NCBI GenBank assembly: GCA_045538755.1
Contig: JAZQEC010000041.1
Location: 186,001-250,000, forward strand
Direction: 5' to 3'
DNA: 64,000 nt
Source: UBA1738 sp045538755
Lineage (GTDB): Bacteria > Bacillota > Clostridia > UBA1381
Part shown: one piece after another, positions 1-8,028 of the stretch
Layout of the letters: every line of letters starts with the position of its first letter
Numbering within the stretch: the stretch's first letter is position 1
Notes under the pieces: generated by a model
Seen by the model: only the letters and a program-made list of their open reading frames with translations
What the model was told of the DNA's origin: nothing
Databases searched by the model: none
Translations under genes and position numbers: made by a program

Positions 1-85
1 TCTTCGGCTTGATTACATACGCAACTATCGTTGCGATTACATACAATGCTTCGCATTGATTACATTCACACCTGCGGTGTGATTT
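1..85. repeat. Array of short hairpins joined by GATTACATAC-like spacers
   Basis: Three small perfect hairpins follow each other: GCAAC-tatc-GTTGC, AATGC-ttc-GCATT and ACACC-tgc-GGTGT. Each is followed by a near-constant spacer (gattacatac, gattacattc, gatttaatc). The stems differ in sequence while the spacer is kept. The array runs off the left edge. A related hairpin cluster lies at 25843-25991. No open reading frame is seen. Confidence 0.6.
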
Positions 86-155
86 AATCTGTAACCGTCC
101 AATCCCATAGACCAGGTATTCAAACAATTTTAAATTTGGACTAAATAATAATTAT

Positions 156-196
156 AGCCCCCGGCTTGTGCTGAACACAGTCGGGGGCTGTTTTTT
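156..196 (+). terminator. Intrinsic terminator
   Basis: Stem AGCCCCCGGCT with AGTCGGGGGCT followed by a six-T run. The T run is on the + strand, so it serves a gene left of the window; the gene to the right is read the other way and converges on it. Confidence 0.75.
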
Positions 197-202
197 ACTA
201 TA

Positions 203-1054
203 TTACTTCCAAAGCTCGTTAGGGTCTATGCCATAAACCTGCACCAGCTCTAATTCCGGCGAGTTTGCAATATCCTTAGGCCATACAAATGCGCCGCCAT
301 TTGAATCTAAATCTATTCCAAATTGCTTGTAAGCATACCACACCAGGTGACTGCACTGAGTGGTTTTGATTTCCTCGCCACCGGACACACCTGCCAAAAG
401 GGAATATTTAAGACCGGTTAAATTATCTTTGGTATACTCGGCGACCTTGCTCCTTGTATCTCTTTCGGCCCTTGGCCTAAGCACCATAAAGCCGGGGCGG
501 CAGGAAAGCTCTGTAGTATCCTCAAGGCCGCTTTCACTTCCGTACCCGCTAGCGTTTATTATTCTTCCATTATCGGCATCTACCACCAGCGCTGCATGTC
601 CCGACCGGAAATATGAAATATGGGAGTTGGGACTTATAATAATGTCTCCGTCTTCCAGGCCTGCAAGGGGTATGGATACATCAAGCCTGTCACTGCAGGT
701 AAAGGGGGCAAAGGGCTCGTTTATCCAGCCGTGTACAGTGAAAAATTCCTCTTGAATTTTAAGAATTCTTTCTTCCTTGCTCTCAGCCAGAAGCCCGTCT
801 ATACCCACCTTTGTAAGCCCGGTCTGGGCATATAAAACCCGGTAATCATCACTGCTTAAAGTATCCTTTTTAAGTATTTTAGAAATATCTACCTTTGGAT
901 AATTGGGAGTCCAGGCGCCTGACTTGTGGTTGGCGTAAACACCGCTTTGAAGCACCAGCGACAGTATTAAAAGCACAGCCAGGGAGATGAAAAATATTTG
1001 TTTTTTTCTTTTGCCTTTGCCACTGATTTTATCTTTTCTTCCCCATAGCTTCAT
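203..1054 (-). CDS. Membrane-anchored, circularly permuted NlpC/P60 (YiiX-like) papain-fold protein
   Basis: The 283-residue protein has a very basic N-terminus (about residues 1-19), one membrane segment (about 20-40) and an extracellular part. The catalytic layout is that of permuted NlpC/P60 enzymes: a His first (H153, in SGHAALVVD) and the Cys later (C234, in TTQCSHLVWYAYKQFG), the reverse of ordinary NlpC proteins. Family members cut amide or ester bonds in cell-wall peptides or lipids. Position outside the membrane and the lone gene setting suggest cell-envelope maintenance; the substrate cannot be read from sequence. A promoter lies just upstream at 1080-1108. Confidence 0.75.
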   Translation of the reverse strand: MKLWGRKDKISGKGKRKKQIFFISLAVLLILSLVLQSGVYANHKSGAWTPNYPKVDISKILKKDTLSSDDYRVLYAQTGLTKVGIDGLLAESKEERILKIQEEFFTVHGWINEPFAPFTCSDRLDVSIPLAGLEDGDIIISPNSHISYFRSGHAALVVDADNGRIINASGYGSESGLEDTTELSCRPGFMVLRPRAERDTRSKVAEYTKDNLTGLKYSLLAGVSGGEEIKTTQCSHLVWYAYKQFGIDLDSNGGAFVWPKDIANSPELELVQVYGIDPNELWK

Positions 1055-1079
1055 ATTATTTCACCGCCTAACAAGTGAT

Positions 1080-1108
1080 ATTTTAACATAAACAAAAAGC
1101 ATTTACAA
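1080..1108 (-). promoter_or_regulatory. SigA-type promoter of the papain-fold gene
   Basis: On the minus strand TTGTAA, 17-base spacer, TAAAAT, ending about 25 bases before the start codon at 1054. Confidence 0.55.
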
Positions 1109-1202
1109 CCTTTGCGCAGGTCGTTTAAAATTTGTTTAAAAAATAAACTTTATCTATATTCTGTTTTACATTAAATTAACAATAATTTAACCTATTTTTT
1201 TC

Positions 1203-1231
1203 TTGATAAATAGCTGTATATAGTGTATAAT
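1203..1231 (+). promoter_or_regulatory. SigA-type promoter of the ATP synthase operon
   Basis: TTGATA, 17-base spacer, TATAAT. It lies about 75 bases before atpI and is the only good promoter before the operon, so all nine genes are probably one transcript. Confidence 0.75.
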
Positions 1232-1307
1232 GTACGTTGATGTAGTATTCGGCTATTATCCGGTAATAAAAACGGAATAAACCGTAAAAATAAAAAGGGG
1301 ATATTTT

Positions 1308-1688
1308 ATGAAGCTCGACCCCACAGTTAAAAAAGAAACAGTTTATATTGCCTTTTGGGTGGTTGTTTTCAGTGTTTTTACCCAGGCGGTTTTTCTGGTT
1401 ATAGGAAAATGGGATTATACTGTTTTGCTGGGTAATCTGCTAAGCGGGATTGCCGCAATATCCAACTTTTTGCTAATGGGAATAACGGTGCAAAAGGCAG
1501 TTTTAAAGGAAGAAAAGGAGGCTAAAAGCCTTATAAAGCTTTCTCAGACCCTTCGCTCCTTTTTTCTGCTGGCAGTAGCAGTTATAGGTCTTACAATACC
1601 GGTTTTCAGCATATGGACTGTGCTTATTCCTTTGCTTTTTCCCCGCATTGCCATAGCCTTAAGACCGATATTTATGAAAAACAGATAA
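1308..1688 (+). CDS. atpI: ATP synthase protein I (AtpI family)
   Basis: A 126-residue protein with four predicted membrane segments. It begins with ATG after the strong site AAAGGGG. The motif region GNLLSGIAAISNFLLMG and a C-terminal IPLLFPRIAI fit the AtpI family. AtpI is known as a small helper that aids assembly of the c ring, especially in sodium-type enzymes, and is not part of the finished enzyme. It stands first in the operon as in Bacillus (atpIBEFHAGDC). The family is poorly conserved, so position carries much of the call. Confidence 0.75.
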   Translation: MKLDPTVKKETVYIAFWVVVFSVFTQAVFLVIGKWDYTVLLGNLLSGIAAISNFLLMGITVQKAVLKEEKEAKSLIKLSQTLRSFFLLAVAVIGLTIPVFSIWTVLIPLLFPRIAIALRPIFMKNR

Positions 1689-1707
1689 TTAAAGGGAGGA
1701 ATTTAAA

Positions 1708-2598
1708 ATGGAAGAAAAACGCCGTAGCGGTGGCGTGTTTCTGGATGTATTGCTTTTGGCGCTTATAATGCTCCCTATTGCATTTTGTATCGTTCTGCAA
1801 ATCCTTACCAAACCGGAAACGGCAGGAATTACGGTTGAGGGGGCGCGGATTTATTTCACAATAAATATGCCCATTCAACCGCTTCATATTACAGAATCCC
1901 AGGTAAATTCCTGGGCGGTGCTGCTTTCAATATTCTTCCTTTGCCTTTACCTTACAAGGAATTTGAAGGTTAGAAACCCCTCTAAGCGCCAGCACCTTGC
2001 AGAATGGATAGTTGAAAAAACCGAAAATCTTGTAAAAGGAAATATGGACCCTTATTTTAAAAGCTTTGGCCCCTTTATTACCGCAATTTTGGGTCTTTCG
2101 GCCTTTTCCAGTTTGCTTTCTTTGTTTGGACTTTATCCCCCCACCTCTGACATTAATATTGTTGGCGGCTGGGCCATTCTGGTATTTATTCTTATTCTTA
2201 ACTATAAGCTTAAATGCGGACCCCTGCATTATATAAAAAGCCTAAGCAGTCCGGTTCTTCTTACCCCGCTTAATATTATAAGTGAGGTTGCAACCCCGGT
2301 TTCAATGGCTTTCCGACACTACGGCAACATTCTGTCCGGCACTGTTATTTCGGTGCTGGTAGCCGCCGGCTTGCAGGGTCTTTCTTCAATAGTTTTGGGC
2401 TGGTTGCCCGGCTTTTTAGGGGAAATTCCTCTGCTTAGAATAGGTCTTCCTGCTGTGCTTTCCATCTATTTTGATGTGTTCAGCGGTTGTTTGCAGGCCT
2501 TTATTTTTGCAATGCTTACAATGATGTATATTTCAGACGGTTTCCCGGCGGAGGATTTTGCTGCCCGCCGGGCGAAAATAAAAAAACAAAAAAATTAA
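1708..2598 (+). CDS. atpB: F1Fo ATP synthase subunit a
   Basis: The 296-residue stator subunit supplies the two half-channels that lead ions to and from the c ring. Several membrane helices are visible. The essential arginine sits in SMAFRHYGNILSG (the family form is usually S-L-R-L-F-G-N-I), about residues 197-209. The start is ATG after AAAGGGAGG. It lies between atpI and atpE. The arginine region is somewhat divergent (AFRHY instead of SLRLF), but the asparagine and glycine after it are kept. Confidence 0.93.
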   Translation: MEEKRRSGGVFLDVLLLALIMLPIAFCIVLQILTKPETAGITVEGARIYFTINMPIQPLHITESQVNSWAVLLSIFFLCLYLTRNLKVRNPSKRQHLAEWIVEKTENLVKGNMDPYFKSFGPFITAILGLSAFSSLLSLFGLYPPTSDINIVGGWAILVFILILNYKLKCGPLHYIKSLSSPVLLTPLNIISEVATPVSMAFRHYGNILSGTVISVLVAAGLQGLSSIVLGWLPGFLGEIPLLRIGLPAVLSIYFDVFSGCLQAFIFAMLTMMYISDGFPAEDFAARRAKIKKQKN

Positions 2599-2614
2599 CC
2601 TGGAGGTAAAAAAC

Positions 2615-2902
2615 ATGTTAGAAATTGCTATTGGTATTATTCTTGGTTGCTGTGCTTTAGGCGCCGGCGCTGCTATGATAGCCGGTATAGGCCCCGGTAT
2701 TGGTGAAGGTAACGCTGTTGCCAAGGCCTGCGAGGCTATAGGCCGCCAGCCGGAATGTAAGGGTGACGTAACCAGCACAATGCTTATGGGCTGCGCTATT
2801 GCCGAAACAACCGGTCTTTATGCCCTTGTTATTGCTATTCTTCTTATTTTTGTTGCGCCCAATACCTTTGTTAATATTCTTTTGAAAACAATTGGTAAAT
2901 AA
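2615..2902 (+). CDS. atpE: F1Fo ATP synthase subunit c with two carboxylates
   Basis: The 95-residue hairpin forms the rotor ring. Helix 1 carries GIGPGIGEGNA, with Glu31 where sodium-type rings such as that of Ilyobacter have Gln. The loop holds RQPE. Helix 2 carries AIAETTGLY with the ion-binding Glu64 followed by Thr65-Thr66. Glu-Thr/Ser-Thr after the carboxylate is the sodium-binding signature, and the extra helix-1 Glu matches the two-carboxylate ring known from Fusobacterium nucleatum. I infer a sodium-coupled enzyme. The site TGGAGG lies well placed before ATG 2615. Confidence 0.95.
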   Translation: MLEIAIGIILGCCALGAGAAMIAGIGPGIGEGNAVAKACEAIGRQPECKGDVTSTMLMGCAIAETTGLYALVIAILLIFVAPNTFVNILLKTIGK

Positions 2903-2924
2903 TCTAATAGAGTGAGTTTTTAGT

Positions 2925-3431
2925 ATGCAATCATTAGATATTATATCGATAAATATCTGGCACATTCTGATTTCTCTTTCCAACCTTGTTCTGCTTTATC
3001 TTCTTTTGAAAAAGTTCCTTTACAAGCCGGTCAAAAAAACTCTTGCCCAAAGGCAGGCAGAGATTGACGGGCAGTATGAGTCTGCCCAAAAAGCTGAAAA
3101 GGCCGCTCTTGAAAGCAAGACAGAATGGGAGAAAAGGATGTCTGATGCCGAAATTACAGCCGACAGTATGATTAAAAATGCCGCTGAAACTGCAGAGCTT
3201 AGAGGCGAGAAAATTATATCCGATGCCAAGGAAAGGGCGGAGGGTATTGTTCGCCAGGCAGAGCAGCAAGCCGAGTTGGAGCTGAAAAATGCCGAGGCAG
3301 AAATAAAACATCAGATTACCCAAATTTCAACTGCTATTGCCGAAAAGGTGATTGAAAGAGAAGTAAATGAGAATGACCACCGTCAGCTTATAGACTCCTT
3401 CATTGATAAAATAGGTGAAGAAAATGACTGA
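2925..3431 (+). CDS. atpF: F1Fo ATP synthase subunit b
   Basis: The 168-residue peripheral stalk subunit. One N-terminal membrane helix (about residues 8-30, WHILISLSNLVLLYLLLKK) is followed by a long charged Ala/Glu/Lys-rich coiled coil to the end. Two copies normally reach from the membrane to the delta subunit on top of F1. The stop overlaps the start of atpH by eight bases, which points to coupled translation. Confidence 0.93.
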   Translation: MQSLDIISINIWHILISLSNLVLLYLLLKKFLYKPVKKTLAQRQAEIDGQYESAQKAEKAALESKTEWEKRMSDAEITADSMIKNAAETAELRGEKIISDAKERAEGIVRQAEQQAELELKNAEAEIKHQITQISTAIAEKVIEREVNENDHRQLIDSFIDKIGEEND

Positions 3432-3954
3432 TGTAGGTAAGGAATACGGCTCTGCCCTTTTTCTTCTTGCAAAGGAAGAGAATAAAGCAAAGGAGTTTGA
3501 GGACTCCCTTAACCTTATAGACAGGGCTTTTTTAGATAATCCAGAATATACGGAGCTTCTTTCAACCCCAAACATTTCCAAAAAGGAGCTTGCCGGCCTT
3601 ATTGACAAGGCTTTTTCGGGGGCAGTTGATGATAACATTTTGTCCTTCTTAAAGCTCCTTTGCGAGCAGGGACATATCCCTAGCTTTTTTAAGTGCAAGG
3701 AGGAGTTTGACAAGCTGTTGGAGGACGACCGCAAAATAGCCACAGCAATTGTTACAAGCGCCACCGGACTTACTGATAAAGAAAAGCAAAAGCTTATCCA
3801 AAAGCTTGAAAAATTAAGTGGGCGCACCGTTAACCCCATTTATAAAACCGACAAAGCTCTGCTGGGTGGCCTTGTTGTAGAAATGGACGGCAAGGTAATA
3901 GACAGCAGTCTTAAACGTCAAATTCAAAATATTAAGGAAGTGATGGAAAGATGA
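3424..3954 (+). CDS. atpH: F1Fo ATP synthase subunit delta
   Basis: The OSCP/delta protein joins the b stalk to alpha-beta. I place the start at ATG 3424 (176 residues, MTDVGKEYG...) because AGGTGA lies five bases before it; a GTG nine bases upstream is also in frame but overlaps that site. The C-terminal motif region TDKALLGGLVVEMDGKVID is typical of the family. It overlaps atpF by eight bases and atpA by four (ATGA). Confidence 0.92.
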   Translation: MTDVGKEYGSALFLLAKEENKAKEFEDSLNLIDRAFLDNPEYTELLSTPNISKKELAGLIDKAFSGAVDDNILSFLKLLCEQGHIPSFFKCKEEFDKLLEDDRKIATAIVTSATGLTDKEKQKLIQKLEKLSGRTVNPIYKTDKALLGGLVVEMDGKVIDSSLKRQIQNIKEVMER

Positions 3955-5444
3955 GCACAAAGCCGGAAGAAATAAGCAATATTATAAAGGAACAAATTAA
4001 AAACTACCGCTCCCGTACTCAGATGCAGGAGACCGGAACTGTTATTCTTGTAGGCGACGGCATTGCAAGGGTTTACGGTCTTAAAAACTGTATGTCCAGT
4101 GAGCTTCTTGAATTTGAAGACGGCAGCTTTGGTATGGCACAGAATTTGGAGGAGGAAACCGTTTCTGTAGCGGTTCTTTCCGACCGTAACGACATTAGAG
4201 AAGGCTCTACTGTTCGCCGCACCGGTAAGGTTTTATCGGTGCCTGTTGGCGAGGGACTTCTTGGCAGGGTGGTTAACGCCCTGGGCGAGCCTATTGATGG
4301 CAAAGGCCCTGTTGAATATTCCGGAACAAGACCTATTGAGTCTGAAGCCCCCGGAATTATTGAAAGAGAAGGGGTTTCGGTACCCTTGCAGACCGGTATT
4401 AAGGCTATTGACAGTATGATTCCCATTGGCCGTGGCCAGCGTGAGCTTATTATAGGCGACCGCCAGACCGGTAAAACCGAAATTGCTATTGATACTATTA
4501 TAAACCAGAAAAACACAGGGGTTATTTGTATTTATGTTGCCATTGGACAGAAAAACACTTCGGTAGTTCAGCTGGCAAACGAGCTTACAAGGGCCGGGGC
4601 CATGGAATATACCATTATTGTTTCGGCCTCTGCCTCTGAAAGCGCACCCCTGCAATATATATCTCCCTACTCCGGCTGTGCAATGGCAGAGTATTTTAGA
4701 GAGCAGGGCAAGGATGTTCTTATAGTTTACGACGATTTAAGCAAGCACGCAGTGGCTTACCGCGCTTTATCTCTTCTTATTCGCCGTCCTCCGGGAAGAG
4801 AAGCCTATCCCGGCGATGTTTTCTATCTCCATTCACGCCTTTTGGAGCGCGCGGCCTGCGTAGCTAAAGAATACGGTGGCGGCTCTATTACCGCTTTGCC
4901 TATTATTGAAACCCAGGCAGGCGATGTTTCAGCATATATCCCCACAAACGTTATCTCCATTACCGACGGACAGATTTTCCTTGAAACCGAGCTTTTCCAT
5001 TCCGGAATTATGCCGGCAATAAATCCAGGTATTTCGGTTAGCCGTGTAGGTGGCTCGGCCCAGCTTAAGGCAATGAAAAAGGTGTCCGGTGAGCTTAAGC
5101 TTCTTTATTCACAGTATCGTGAGCTTCAGTCCTTTGCGCAGTTTGGCAGTGATTTGGATGCGGATACTAAGGCGCGACTGGCGCTTGGAGAAAGAATTGT
5201 TGAGGTTTTAAAGCAAAATCGCAATTCTCCCATCCGTGTTGGTTGCCAGGTTGCTATAGTCTATGCCGTAATACACGGATTTTTAGACAGTGTTCCGGTA
5301 AACAAGGTACACGAATATGAGCAGCTGCTTTTTGCTAACCTTGAAAATACTGAGGAAGAGCTTTTGAAACGCTTTGAAACCGGATATTTTGAGGAAGAGG
5401 ATATAGAGCGCCTTGAAAAAGTATTAAAGGCAATGCAGAGGTGA
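3951..5444 (+). CDS. atpA: F1Fo ATP synthase subunit alpha
   Basis: The 497-residue non-catalytic nucleotide-binding subunit of F1. The P-loop GDRQTGKT, the beta-barrel start (TGTVILVGDGIARVYGL) and the signature PAINPGISVSRVGGSAQ are present. Length is close to the usual 500-515. Start ATG 3951 overlaps the atpH stop by four bases. Forms the alpha3-beta3 head with AtpD. Confidence 0.97.
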   Translation: MSTKPEEISNIIKEQIKNYRSRTQMQETGTVILVGDGIARVYGLKNCMSSELLEFEDGSFGMAQNLEEETVSVAVLSDRNDIREGSTVRRTGKVLSVPVGEGLLGRVVNALGEPIDGKGPVEYSGTRPIESEAPGIIEREGVSVPLQTGIKAIDSMIPIGRGQRELIIGDRQTGKTEIAIDTIINQKNTGVICIYVAIGQKNTSVVQLANELTRAGAMEYTIIVSASASESAPLQYISPYSGCAMAEYFREQGKDVLIVYDDLSKHAVAYRALSLLIRRPPGREAYPGDVFYLHSRLLERAACVAKEYGGGSITALPIIETQAGDVSAYIPTNVISITDGQIFLETELFHSGIMPAINPGISVSRVGGSAQLKAMKKVSGELKLLYSQYRELQSFAQFGSDLDADTKARLALGERIVEVLKQNRNSPIRVGCQVAIVYAVIHGFLDSVPVNKVHEYEQLLFANLENTEEELLKRFETGYFEEEDIERLEKVLKAMQR

Positions 5445-5448
5445 AACT

Positions 5449-6255
5449 ATGGGCGCAAACACAAAGCTGCTGAGAAGCAGAATTAAAAGCGTCAATTCCA
5501 CCCTTCACCTTACAAAGGCTATGGGGCTTGTAGCCTCTTCTAAAATACGGCGCGCTAACGAGAATATGTTAAAAAGCCAACAGTATGCCGAGGCCATTGA
5601 AACTGCAATAGGTATGCTTACTGCAAGCAGTGAATGTATGAAAAGCCCCTACCTTGCAAAAAGGGAGGGTGATAGGGTTCGACTTATTGTAATTGCTGGG
5701 GACAGAGGTCTTGCAGGTGGCTATAATGCAAATATATTCCGACTTCTTTCAACCCTGCCAAAAGCTGAATATATCCCTATTGGCAAACGCGCCTGCGAGC
5801 GTTTTAAAAAGCCTGTTATTTCCTCTGAGGATTTTAGTAGCAAGGATGCCTTGTCCCTTTCCAAAACCCTTTGCGAGGATTTTGCAAAAGGTGAATTTGA
5901 CCGTCTTGGAATTGTCTGCACCAAATATCAATCTATGATGACCCAAACAGCTATTGTTAAATGGGTTTTGCCCCTTGAAAAAAGAGAAATTCAAAATAAA
6001 CAAGCTGGAATAATTTTTGAGCCTGATGAACAACAGATACTGCCGGTTGCAGTTTTGGAATATGTTTCCGGCACCCTTATGGCGGCGGTAAAAGAAAGCT
6101 TTTTAAGCGAGGTTGCGGCCAGAAGAATGGCTATGGATTCTGCCGGCAAAAATGCCACACAGATGATAGACGAGCTGCAGCTGGAATATAACCGCGCAAG
6201 ACAGGGCGCAATAACCCAAGAAATTACTGAAATAGTAGCCGGTGCAGGCGAATAG
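5449..6255 (+). CDS. atpG: F1Fo ATP synthase subunit gamma
   Basis: The 268-residue central shaft. The N-terminal RIKSVNSTLHLTKAM and the C-terminal helix MAMDSAGKNATQMIDELQLEYNRARQGAITQEI are family hallmarks. The protein is shorter than the usual 285-290 residues, with the difference in the middle Rossmann-like part. Start four bases after atpA. The gap to atpD holds a small hairpin (GGCAGA-tttgat-TCTGCC, 6271-6288). Confidence 0.95.
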   Translation: MGANTKLLRSRIKSVNSTLHLTKAMGLVASSKIRRANENMLKSQQYAEAIETAIGMLTASSECMKSPYLAKREGDRVRLIVIAGDRGLAGGYNANIFRLLSTLPKAEYIPIGKRACERFKKPVISSEDFSSKDALSLSKTLCEDFAKGEFDRLGIVCTKYQSMMTQTAIVKWVLPLEKREIQNKQAGIIFEPDEQQILPVAVLEYVSGTLMAAVKESFLSEVAARRMAMDSAGKNATQMIDELQLEYNRARQGAITQEITEIVAGAGE

Positions 6256-6310
6256 CCGTACCGAATCAGCGTGGCAGATTTGATTCTGCCGCAATAAAGG
6301 AGAGATATCA

Positions 6311-7705
6311 TTGAATAATTCTCATATAGGAAGCGTATCCCAGGTAATGGGCCCTGTTGTTGACGTGCGCTTTGATGAGGGAGAGCTTCCACCTATTTTA
6401 AACGCACTTACAATGCCTATTGACCAGCGTACCCTGACAGTTGAGGTTGCTCAGCACATTGGAAACAATACCGCACGCTGTATTGCTATGGATTCTACCG
6501 ACGGACTGAAAAGAGGCACAGAGGTAACCGATACAGGTAAGGCTATCAGCGTACCCGTAGGTAGGGAAACTCTGGGCAGAATTTTCAACGTTTTAGGCGA
6601 GCCGGTTGATAACAAACCCGCACCGGAAAACTCCCAGCGTTGGAATATTCACCGCCCCGCCCCGAATTATGACCAGCTGGCCACCTCAAGAGAAATTCTT
6701 GAAACCGGAATTAAGGTTGTTGACCTAATCTGCCCCTATTCCAAGGGCGGCAAAATCGGTCTTTTCGGCGGTGCCGGTGTTGGTAAAACAGTTCTTATTA
6801 TGGAGCTTATTAACAACATTGCAAAACAGCACGGCGGTCTTTCGGTTTTCACCGGTGTTGGTGAGCGTACCCGTGAGGGTAACGACCTTTATAACGAAAT
6901 GAAGCAGTCGGGTGTTCTTAGCAACACTTCACTGGTTTACGGACAAATGAACGAGCCGCCGGGAGCCAGAATGAGGGTTGCCCTTTCTGGACTTACTATG
7001 GCGGAATACTTCCGTGATGAAGAGGGGCAGGATGTTCTGCTCTTTATAGATAATATTTTCCGTTTCACCCAGGCAGGAAGTGAGGTTTCGGCCCTTCTTG
7101 GCAGAATGCCCTCTGCCGTTGGTTATCAGCCTACTCTTGCTAATGAAATGGGCGCTCTGCAGGAGCGTATTACATCCACCAAAAAAGGCTCTATTACTTC
7201 TATTCAGGCAGTTTATGTTCCGGCAGACGACCTTACAGACCCGGCTCCGGCTACTACCTTTGCCCATTTGGATGCAACCACAGTTCTTTCCCGTAACATT
7301 GCCTCCCAGGGTATTTATCCCGCTGTTGACCCGCTGGAGTCTACCAGCCGTATTCTCTCCCCTGAGGTTTTGGGCGAGGAGCATTACAGCGTGGCAAAAG
7401 AGGTTCAGCGCATTCTCCAGCGCTATCAGGAGCTTATGGATATCATTGCAATTATGGGTATGGATGAGCTTTCCGACGAGGATAAGCTGCTGGTACAAAG
7501 GGCAAGAAAAATCCAGCGTTTTCTCTCTCAGCCCTTCTTTGTTTCAGAAAAATTCACAGGAATACCCGGTACCTATGTTCCCCTTAGCGAGACTATTCGT
7601 GGCTTTAAGGAGATTATTGAGGGCAAGCACGACGACCTGCCCGAATCTGCTTTCCTTTTTGTAGGCACCATTGATGAGGCTGTAGAAAAGGCCAAGAGGT
7701 TATAA
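6311..7705 (+). CDS. atpD: F1Fo ATP synthase subunit beta
   Basis: The 464-residue catalytic subunit. The P-loop GGAGVGKT, GERTREGND, and LLFIDNIFRFTQAGSEVS (Walker B) are all seen. The start is an unusual TTG at 6311, chosen because AAAGGAGAG lies six bases before it and the next residues (IGSVSQVMGPVVDVRF) are the normal beta N-terminus. A 55-base gap with a short hairpin separates it from atpG, the largest gap in the operon. Confidence 0.97.
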   Translation: MNNSHIGSVSQVMGPVVDVRFDEGELPPILNALTMPIDQRTLTVEVAQHIGNNTARCIAMDSTDGLKRGTEVTDTGKAISVPVGRETLGRIFNVLGEPVDNKPAPENSQRWNIHRPAPNYDQLATSREILETGIKVVDLICPYSKGGKIGLFGGAGVGKTVLIMELINNIAKQHGGLSVFTGVGERTREGNDLYNEMKQSGVLSNTSLVYGQMNEPPGARMRVALSGLTMAEYFRDEEGQDVLLFIDNIFRFTQAGSEVSALLGRMPSAVGYQPTLANEMGALQERITSTKKGSITSIQAVYVPADDLTDPAPATTFAHLDATTVLSRNIASQGIYPAVDPLESTSRILSPEVLGEEHYSVAKEVQRILQRYQELMDIIAIMGMDELSDEDKLLVQRARKIQRFLSQPFFVSEKFTGIPGTYVPLSETIRGFKEIIEGKHDDLPESAFLFVGTIDEAVEKAKRL

Positions 7706-7707
7706 TT

Positions 7708-7968
7708 ATGAACACCTTTCCTTTAACTGTTTCCTCCCCCGACGGTGACCTTTTTAAGGGAGATGTGATTTTTCTATCCCTTAGAGGAAGCGAGGGTGAT
7801 TTGGCTATACTTGCCGGACATACCCCCTTTATAACCGCGGTAAACGAGGGCGAATGTAAAATAATTCTCCCGGACGACAGCGAGAAGCTTGCGCTGTGCG
7901 AGGGTGGTCTGCTCACCGTTTCTGCGGAAGCTGTGACCCTGCTTTCCTCCGGCTTTAAGTGGAAATAA
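7708..7968 (+). CDS. atpC: F1Fo ATP synthase subunit epsilon, short form
   Basis: Only 86 residues, against about 130-140 in most bacteria. The visible part is the N-terminal beta-sandwich (FPLTVSSPDGDLFKGDV, GDLAILAGHTPFITAV, GGLLTVSAEAVTLL). The two C-terminal helices that in other bacteria extend into F1 and block ATP hydrolysis are missing. Translation ends at a clean TAA followed by a terminator, so this looks natural and not a frameshift. I infer that this enzyme is not inhibited by epsilon. Similar short forms are known in some other bacteria, for example Chlorobium. Confidence 0.92.
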   Translation: MNTFPLTVSSPDGDLFKGDVIFLSLRGSEGDLAILAGHTPFITAVNEGECKIILPDDSEKLALCEGGLLTVSAEAVTLLSSGFKWK

Positions 7969-7978
7969 TAAATTAAAA

Positions 7979-8013
7979 GCACCCTACAGCGGCGGTTTGC
8001 TGCTGTAGGGTGC
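7979..8013. terminator. Bidirectional terminator between atpC and an AraC gene
   Basis: Stem GCACCCTACAGC with GCTGTAGGGTGC. The minus strand has the better T run (CTTTTAATTT), so it ends the AraC transcript and probably the ATP synthase transcript too. Confidence 0.7.
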
Positions 8014-8028
8014 ATAATTTATATCTAC

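Noticed and set aside
1..85. CRISPR array
   Set aside because: The unit is too short, the stems change while the spacers stay the same, and no cas genes are in the window.
6929..7498. 189-codon minus-strand frame inside atpD
   Set aside because: Shadow of a strongly biased coding gene, with no start signal.
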